From Bacteroidota bacterium (GTDB taxonomy: Bacteria > Bacteroidota > Bacteroidia > Chitinophagales > JADIYW01), in assembly GCA_028288625.1 (NCBI GenBank), contig JAQBNI010000068.1, forward strand, positions 1 to 42,868: a stretch of 42,868 nucleotides of DNA. The letters are read 5' to 3'. A model generated the notes under the pieces. That model had not been told where the DNA came from. It searched no databases and saw nothing but the letters and a program-made list of their open reading frames with translations. Below are positions 37,441-42,868 of this stretch, one piece after another. Both the position numbers and the translations under genes were made by a program. Numbering within the stretch: the first letter of the stretch is position 1; each line of letters begins with the position of its first letter.

Positions 37441-39456
37441 CTATAGTTTACGCTTTTCAACCTCAATAATAGAGAAATCCTTTTTCTCCGTTCTTATAAA
37501 ATTTCCACTTTTGTTTATACTTTCAACATCATATTCTACAGGCACCTTAATGTATACTTTTACATCATTCAGGATGCCCGGAGTCCATTCCAGCTCGATC
37601 TTATTCCCGCTTAAATAAATACTTTCAATTTCCGTGCCAGCGAAGAAATGCCCCTTGCTTCCGGCAATAGCAAACGGCATATATCCCACAGCCAGGTAGC
37701 ACTTAGATGCATGACCGGGGATCTCGATCATTTTTCCTCCTTTAATAAAATCTTCCTTTACATTGTCAAAAAATAAATTGTCGGGCAATTTGTACATCCT
37801 TGAAGTATCTGAAGTATTTATTAAGGCGAGGAAGTTTCGCTCATTGATCCTGAACCTGATAGTGTAAAAATCATTCTTGTAAGAAACGTCCACATCGCTG
37901 GCTTGCATTAACGGAAAAATGGACTTATACAGCAACAATGTCTCTGCATCATATTCCCCAATATTGTCAGACGTAAACAATAAATGACCAAACAATAAAT
38001 TGGCGAGCAGCAGGGAGTATTTTTCTTCAAAAGAAAGGCTGTTTTTATTTTTTCTCAGTACGAAAACATCGGGATCGTTAAGGAACCAGTTCCCCGAAAG
38101 CTGCCTCCTGGAAATTGTATTGTGAATGGCGTTTTGTGTAGACGGGCGTTCGCGCGCACGGATCCATTTCAGCAGTTTAAAATCCCAGTCCATATGAACA
38201 TCGGGACCGATCCTGCAATAATCCGTGGTACCATTTGCAGCAATCAGCGGAACGCCGCAGCCCAGGATCATCTTCTCCTCTACGCATTCACGAAGGAATT
38301 CCATGCTGTCGTGCATGATCTGTCCACGGGATTTTCCATTTCTTGCGATCAATGCGACGCCATATAAAAAATCCAGTTTTACGAGATCGAAATTCCAATC
38401 TTTTAAAACCGTATCAAAAATTTTTTTGAGATAAGCGCGGACTTCAGGATGATAAACATCCAGCGCATAAAACCAATAACTCCATAAGGGATTAAAGCCA
38501 ATCTTCAAAAATTTTCCTGTATCATTTTTCAATATCCAATCGGGATGATCTTTTACAATAAAAGAATTATGCTCACATGTTAAGGGAGCAAGCCACAAGC
38601 CTGCCTTAATGTTATGGCGATGAATTTTTTCAACAATATTTTTTAACCCGTTCGGAAATCTTTCATTGAAATTTAGCCAATCTCCAACTGCTTTTTGGTA
38701 TCCGTCATCGATCTGAAAGATCTCAATCGGGATATTATTTTTTGCAAATGATTCCAGGTTTTCTTCAATTATTTTTTCTGAGATCTTTGTGTAATAATAA
38801 TACCAGCTTGTCCACCCGATCGCAGGTTTAACTTTAACGGGTGTTAATTGCTGAGCTTCAAAATAATTATCAAAACAAATTTTCTCATGAGAAAGAGAAG
38901 AAAATATATTCAGTAACTCAACATTTTCACTTGTAATAAAACCTTTACAATCTTTTTTAATCAACATTTTATTTTCCTTCGCATGATGCTCGAAAACAGT
39001 ATACCCGGTTTTATCACTCAGTGAACCGAAAAACTGAACCCGCCGTTTCGGTTGTTTGATATAGGTATAAGTCCAGCTATGTACAACGCCGGTTTTATTT
39101 TTATAATCATAGAACAAGCCGTCGCCGTATGCTTCAGCAATTTTCTTAATAAATTTTCTTTGACCAGGGATCTTATCGGTTTTATCAAATATTTTTGTTT
39201 CTGTCCACGATTGAAAGCCGTTGCAAAAAACTCCTCTTGATTCTGAATAATCAAAGAAAGTTTCAATATAAAAATCGATGAACTCAATTTCTGTTTTCGG
39301 AGTGATGTGCACCTTATATATTTTATCGCCGGATAGATCCTCCAATAAAAACTCTATACGCAAGTGATCATTCTCAAATACAGAAAAATTTTGTGAGACA
39401 ATTTCTTCACTTTGCTCGTGAGCAACGTATTTAAGATAAAAGCTTTTGAATTGCAT
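37441..39456 (-). CDS. GH36-family alpha-galactosidase-like glycoside hydrolase
   Basis: A 671-residue enzyme of clan GH-D. A beta-sandwich N-terminal region (about 1-210) leads into the TIM barrel: G-W-T-S-W near 222, E-I-F-Q-I-D-D-G-Y near 253-261, A-G-L-W-L-A-P near 292-298, the nucleophile D362 in V-K-L-D-F-L-Y-G, and the acid/base D419 in R-I-G-P-D-V. Both spacing and motifs fit retaining alpha-galactosidases. No signal peptide is seen, so it should act in the cytoplasm. I chose the ATG at 39456 because the longer alternative would overlap the divergent dehydrogenase gene. It is followed by a TPR protein in the same unit. Substrate could be an alpha-galactoside or a related oligosaccharide. 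Confidence 0.9.
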   Translation of the reverse strand: MQFKSFYLKYVAHEQSEEIVSQNFSVFENDHLRIEFLLEDLSGDKIYKVHITPKTEIEFIDFYIETFFDYSESRGVFCNGFQSWTETKIFDKTDKIPGQRKFIKKIAEAYGDGLFYDYKNKTGVVHSWTYTYIKQPKRRVQFFGSLSDKTGYTVFEHHAKENKMLIKKDCKGFITSENVELLNIFSSLSHEKICFDNYFEAQQLTPVKVKPAIGWTSWYYYYTKISEKIIEENLESFAKNNIPIEIFQIDDGYQKAVGDWLNFNERFPNGLKNIVEKIHRHNIKAGLWLAPLTCEHNSFIVKDHPDWILKNDTGKFLKIGFNPLWSYWFYALDVYHPEVRAYLKKIFDTVLKDWNFDLVKLDFLYGVALIARNGKSRGQIMHDSMEFLRECVEEKMILGCGVPLIAANGTTDYCRIGPDVHMDWDFKLLKWIRARERPSTQNAIHNTISRRQLSGNWFLNDPDVFVLRKNKNSLSFEEKYSLLLANLLFGHLLFTSDNIGEYDAETLLLYKSIFPLMQASDVDVSYKNDFYTIRFRINERNFLALINTSDTSRMYKLPDNLFFDNVKEDFIKGGKMIEIPGHASKCYLAVGYMPFAIAGSKGHFFAGTEIESIYLSGNKIELEWTPGILNDVKVYIKVPVEYDVESINKSGNFIRTEKKDFSIIEVEKRKL

Positions 39457-39484
39457 GAAGATCTCTTTAGCGGAGCATAGAAAA

Positions 39485-39519
39485 TTTGCAGATGGATATT
39501 TTAAAAATTGATAACTTAC
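39485..39519 (+). promoter_or_regulatory. Candidate promoter for the hydroxyacyl-CoA dehydrogenase gene
   Basis: TTTG (39485-39488), a 23-nt spacer and TAACTTAC (39512-39519), 17 nt before the ATG at 39537. The -7 element matches only partly. Confidence 0.3.
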
Positions 39520-39536
39520 AGACAAATTTATCAAAA

Positions 39537-40430
39537 ATGTCCGTTAAAAAAATTACTGTTATCGGTTCGGGAACCATGGGAAATGGAATTGCGCATGTTT
39601 GCGCCCAGTTTGGCTATGAAGTTTCATTGGCAGACATTTCCCAGCCTGCCCTGGATAAAGCGATTCAGACCATCACCAAGAACCTCGACAGGCAGGTACA
39701 AAAAAATGCAATAACGGAAGAGGTAAAATCACAAACACTACAAAATATAAAAACTTTTACCGACATCAACGACTGCGCACCTTCGAGCGATCTTGTTATC
39801 GAGGCAGCTTCGGAAGATTTTAATATCAAGCAAAAAATATTTAAGCAACTGGATGAGATCTGTGCACCGCATTGCATTTTAGCGAGCAACACTTCATCCA
39901 TCTCCATTACAAAAATTGCTGCAATAACAAAGCGTGCGGATAAAGTGATCGGCATGCACTTTATGAATCCTGTACCTGTAATGAAATTAATAGAAGTGAT
40001 CCGCGGATATGCTACGAGCCGCGAAACCACAGATCTTATTTTTGAAGTCTCAAAAACATTGCAAAAAATTCCTGTTGAAGTAAACGATTATCCGGGTTTT
40101 GTTGCGAACAGAATTTTAATGCCGATGATCAATGAAGCGATCTATACTTTATTTGAAAGTGTTTCGGGAGTACGTGAAATTGATACAGTCATGAAATTAG
40201 GCATGGCACACCCGATGGGTCCATTGCAGCTGGCAGATTTTATTGGACTGGATGTTTGTCTTGCCATTTTAAAAGTTTTGCATGATGGTTTTGGAAACCC
40301 GAAATACGCGCCTTGCCCATTGCTGGTAAATATGGTGACTGCAGGTTATCTCGGTGTGAAAAGCGGAGAAGGATTTTACAGGTATGAAGCCGGCAGCAAG
40401 GAGTTGGTTGTGAGTGGAATGTTTAAGTAA
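39537..40430 (+). CDS. 3-hydroxybutyryl-CoA / 3-hydroxyacyl-CoA dehydrogenase
   Basis: A 297-residue NAD-dependent enzyme converting (S)-3-hydroxyacyl-CoA to 3-ketoacyl-CoA, as in beta-oxidation or butyrate-type metabolism. The Rossmann motif is G10-S-G12-T-M-G15, the acidic residue for the NAD ribose is in L-A-D33, and the catalytic pair is H141 in G-M-H-F-M-N-P and E153, spaced 12 residues as in the family. N118-T-S-S is the substrate-binding turn. The C-terminal helical domain (about 190-297) includes G-F-V-A-N-R and H-P-M-G-P-L-Q-L-A-D. I use the ATG at 39537 since it lies directly before the first strand; the in-frame upstream codons are not conserved in type. Confidence 0.93.
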   Translation: MSVKKITVIGSGTMGNGIAHVCAQFGYEVSLADISQPALDKAIQTITKNLDRQVQKNAITEEVKSQTLQNIKTFTDINDCAPSSDLVIEAASEDFNIKQKIFKQLDEICAPHCILASNTSSISITKIAAITKRADKVIGMHFMNPVPVMKLIEVIRGYATSRETTDLIFEVSKTLQKIPVEVNDYPGFVANRILMPMINEAIYTLFESVSGVREIDTVMKLGMAHPMGPLQLADFIGLDVCLAILKVLHDGFGNPKYAPCPLLVNMVTAGYLGVKSGEGFYRYEAGSKELVVSGMFK

Positions 40431-40509
40431 CCGCACGAGCGGAATCTCATATATTGAATTAATTCGCTTTTACACAAACATCTGTTATGCTTTGATATTC
40501 AGGGCGTTA

Positions 40510-40541
40510 TTTTATATATAATAGTTATACTTCTACTTTAG
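40510..40541 (+). promoter_or_regulatory. Candidate promoter for the partial exported protein
   Basis: TTTT (40510-40513), a 20-nt spacer and TACTTTAG (40534-40541), the same TAnnTTAG variant seen at 6520 and 28296. The ATG at 40602 follows after 60 nt, a longer leader than for other genes here. Confidence 0.35.
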
Positions 40542-40601
40542 CCTTCATTTGTATTTTTAATTGCAGATTCAAACGCGCAACTTTGTTTAAACGCCAATTA
40601 T

Positions 40602-42868
40602 ATGAAAAAGCTATTTACTGTTTTTTTGTCTTTTACTTCGCTAGTATGTTTTTCGCAAAGGCTCGTTGACGAAATTTGTCTTGGTACGCCACTTCACGAA
40701 GAGATTCTTATGTTTCACGAGAACAATGATTCAACGACAACGATAATCACTCAAAACGCCATCAATGATTCTAGTGGCTATTATTCTATCTACAAACTTA
40801 TCAAGCTCGATAAAAACAAACGCATCTTATTCATAAAAGAATTAGATTCTCTTAACCAGCATAATTCCGTAGCCTTGTCTGACAATATACTGTTCGATCC
40901 GGACGGAGCAATGTTTGTAATCGGGATAACGAATGTTCTTGGTTACAAGTATGACAAGGACGGGAACGTTCTCTGGAAAGCAGATAGCCTTCACCTAGCA
41001 AATACCTACGGAGCTGTCAGGGCAACGCAAAAACCTGACGGCGGTTACATTCTTTACTCTCCTTTTATGACGGACAGAGAAATAGTATCTGTTACGAAGG
41101 ATGGTCATTTTCTCTGGAGTACGTATATGTCGCTCGCCAACATTATTCCTCCAAACGGTTATAATCAATATTTACTGACAGTTGAAGGTCTTTTCAATAA
41201 AAACACATTGCTTACAGCAAAAGTATCGAGGCCCAGCTTTACCCACATTGGCGACGATACTTCCAGAACCATGCTCTATCTTCTCGATTCATCGGGTGTG
41301 CTGATTGTGGAAGACAGCAGCCAAAATATATCGACTTCGTATTATCAGTCTATCACCGATTATTCTTCTCACCATTATATTGTGAGATATAATTCATCCC
41401 CAGTGAATTCATCACGCCCTGTTATATTGCTTGACCCGACCAATTTATCTATTGTGCGATACGACAGCATGATCTCTTTAAACCGGGATTTAATGACAAC
41501 CTATAATAACAGGTTTGACGATACCTCCCGTATTTATATGTATCCGTATGTTTCTATGGACAGTATGATCTACTGTATAAATATTTATTCGAACAGGTTG
41601 TGGTCTTACAAAATGCATCACTTCAATCCCCACGCATCACTTGAAACGATACCATTGCTGCTTGATAACAACCGTGTATTCGCAGACCGCTCGCTGATTG
41701 ACAACGGCGTGAAGATTTGGGAAAGCAATGTCGAAGTTAGAAATACCATTTTTTACCGTGGCAAGACGTGGTATATTTCTAGCTACAACAATGCGACTAT
41801 AGATTACAATGGAAAAGATATCTCTTATATTATCAGTTATGATGGTGACATTTCCGGCATTTTTTTCAATGTAGAAACTATAAAACTTGTTCAAATCATC
41901 GATATCCAAACAGGCTTGGTGAAAGAAAAAATGATCATTGATCCAAAGCCTGATAACGCATATATATTTCATTATGGAGCGAAACAAATATTTATTGCAA
42001 CGACGAGTGAATTGCCTTGTAACTATGGTGGCAGCGATATTTACTTTGCTTATTATTCGGGTATCTACAATTCAGTAACGGGAGTTGCCTTTATCGATTA
42101 TAATAACAACAACGTAAAGAATGCGGCCGAGCCTACCTATCCATGGGGATATGCGTACACCCGCAGCGCAAGAGATTCACAAATGATGCATCTTTACAGC
42201 ACCGGACAATTTTTATTTTACACGGACACCGGAAATTATAAGACACATATCGCATTATACAATGATTATTTTACGATCAGTCCTGCACAATTTAATTCTT
42301 CGCATACTACTTACGGATATGCGGATACCGCTTATTTTGCATTGCATCCGATACCCGGAAAAAATGACCTTGAAATAAAACTGCTTAACAATTGGTGGAC
42401 GAGTTTGGGAAGGGTGAACAAATATACTGTCTCACTAACGAACAAAGGCGCGTTCCCTGCCAGCGGGAAAGTTAAACTCGTCTTAGATCAACGGCTCTTA
42501 TCGCTTACGGTAACTCCGCCACCCACATCGGTGAACGGCGATACTATGATCTGGGCAATTACGAATCTTCCTCCAGCGCAAACATTGTCTGCTACTCTTC
42601 ATTTTACGGGGGCTACGCCGCCAATATTGAACGCAGGTGATACTTTATTTTCGCAAGCATGGATCATCAATGATTCTGTTGATATAGTTCCTGCAGATAA
42701 TTACACAACGCTGAAGGAAGCGGTATTATCTTCCTATGATCCGAATGAAAAAACAATTTTATCCGGAAACCACCTGACGCCGGCACAAATTGCAAACGGC
42801 GATTATATTTCCTACATCATCCATTTTCAGAATAAAGGAAATGACACTGCGTTTAGGATAATTGTTGT
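40602..42868 (+). CDS. Large exported protein with DUF7619-like module, cut at the window end
   Basis: An open frame of 755 codons that continues past the last base, so the 3' end is missing. A signal peptide (M-K-K-L-F-T-V-F-L-S-F, ending C-F-S-Q at residue 19) is followed by a beta-rich domain with propeller-like strands (about 25-490: for example G-Y-K-Y-D-K-D-G-N-V-L-W, Q-K-P-D-G-G-Y-I-L-Y-S). Then comes a SdrD-B-like start (T-G-V-A-F-I-D-Y-N-N-N-N-V-K-N) near 492-505 and an all-beta module near 590-700. It ends at S-Y-D-P-N-E-K and I-H-F-Q-N-K-G-N-D-T-A-F, the conserved DUF7619 signature that normally precedes a T9SS sorting domain. The missing part should therefore contain a sorting domain of about 75-90 residues. 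Function is unknown; a surface or secreted protein is likely. Confidence 0.88.
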   Translation, partial: MKKLFTVFLSFTSLVCFSQRLVDEICLGTPLHEEILMFHENNDSTTTIITQNAINDSSGYYSIYKLIKLDKNKRILFIKELDSLNQHNSVALSDNILFDPDGAMFVIGITNVLGYKYDKDGNVLWKADSLHLANTYGAVRATQKPDGGYILYSPFMTDREIVSVTKDGHFLWSTYMSLANIIPPNGYNQYLLTVEGLFNKNTLLTAKVSRPSFTHIGDDTSRTMLYLLDSSGVLIVEDSSQNISTSYYQSITDYSSHHYIVRYNSSPVNSSRPVILLDPTNLSIVRYDSMISLNRDLMTTYNNRFDDTSRIYMYPYVSMDSMIYCINIYSNRLWSYKMHHFNPHASLETIPLLLDNNRVFADRSLIDNGVKIWESNVEVRNTIFYRGKTWYISSYNNATIDYNGKDISYIISYDGDISGIFFNVETIKLVQIIDIQTGLVKEKMIIDPKPDNAYIFHYGAKQIFIATTSELPCNYGGSDIYFAYYSGIYNSVTGVAFIDYNNNNVKNAAEPTYPWGYAYTRSARDSQMMHLYSTGQFLFYTDTGNYKTHIALYNDYFTISPAQFNSSHTTYGYADTAYFALHPIPGKNDLEIKLLNNWWTSLGRVNKYTVSLTNKGAFPASGKVKLVLDQRLLSLTVTPPPTSVNGDTMIWAITNLPPAQTLSATLHFTGATPPILNAGDTLFSQAWIINDSVDIVPADNYTTLKEAVLSSYDPNEKTILSGNHLTPAQIANGDYISYIIHFQNKGNDTAFRIIV

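Noticed and set aside
40431-40442. CCGC/GCGG hairpin as terminator of the dehydrogenase gene
   Set aside because: The stem is only four pairs and no T tract follows on the plus strand.
41637-41987. 116-codon minus-strand frame
   Set aside because: It is antisense to the continuous 755-codon exported protein frame starting at 40602, which has a signal peptide and a recognisable C-terminal module.

Overview
The window looks like a chromosomal segment from a member of the Bacteroidota, probably near the Chitinophagales/Sphingobacteriales. The basis is two TonB-dependent outer-membrane receptors, two large exported proteins of type IX secretion (T9SS) character, start sites without Shine-Dalgarno sequences, and several promoters of the Bacteroidota form (TTTG or TTG, about 16-23 nt, then TAnnTTTG). 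I see no phage, insertion sequence, CRISPR array or replication origin.

Layout. 12-6504 (minus strand): a small holin-like membrane protein, then a two-gene unit with a small exported protein and a 1,844-residue secreted protein carrying a Gly/Cys-rich insert and a T9SS sorting tail; it ends at a clear terminator. 6795-12966 (plus): a tight four-gene operon of polytopic membrane proteins, three of them paralogues and one unrelated in detail. 12942-14651 (minus): another membrane protein with the same style of acidic first loop. 14755-17568 (minus): a reductive-dehalogenase-like Fe-S protein and an acyl-CoA ligase. 17573-22200 (plus): a GT2 glycosyltransferase, a WecD-like acetyltransferase and a TonB-dependent receptor. 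22202-31749: alternating strands with an AspH-like hydroxylase, a B12-type radical SAM protein, a WecE-like aminotransferase, a PhyH-like oxygenase, two GT2 enzymes, the fourth paralogue of the membrane family and a TMTC-like GT-C protein with TPRs. 31885-40430: housekeeping-type genes (DUF4442, tRNA-Arg, Ung, DUF423, TonB receptor, TPR lipoprotein-like or periplasmic protein, GH36 alpha-galactosidase, 3-hydroxyacyl-CoA dehydrogenase). 40602-end: a second large exported protein, cut by the window edge.

Taken together, 6795-31749 reads as a glycan-building and glycan-tailoring neighbourhood: seven GT-C-like membrane proteins, three GT2 enzymes that could load polyprenyl-phosphate sugars, an amino-sugar pair (WecE-like and WecD-like), and oxygenases or radical SAM enzymes that could modify lipid or sugar. 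The best candidate for something undescribed is the four-member paralogous GT-C-like family, which shares six sequence motifs including a C-terminal G-[YHQ]-[DE]-x-H-x-D-R motif. A second unusual trait is genomic: all six convergent protein-coding pairs meet with between 25 nt of overlap and 2 nt of space, and several genes start almost at the promoter, some apparently at non-ATG codons. No stretch longer than 300 bases lacks a gene; the longest gap is 6505-6794.
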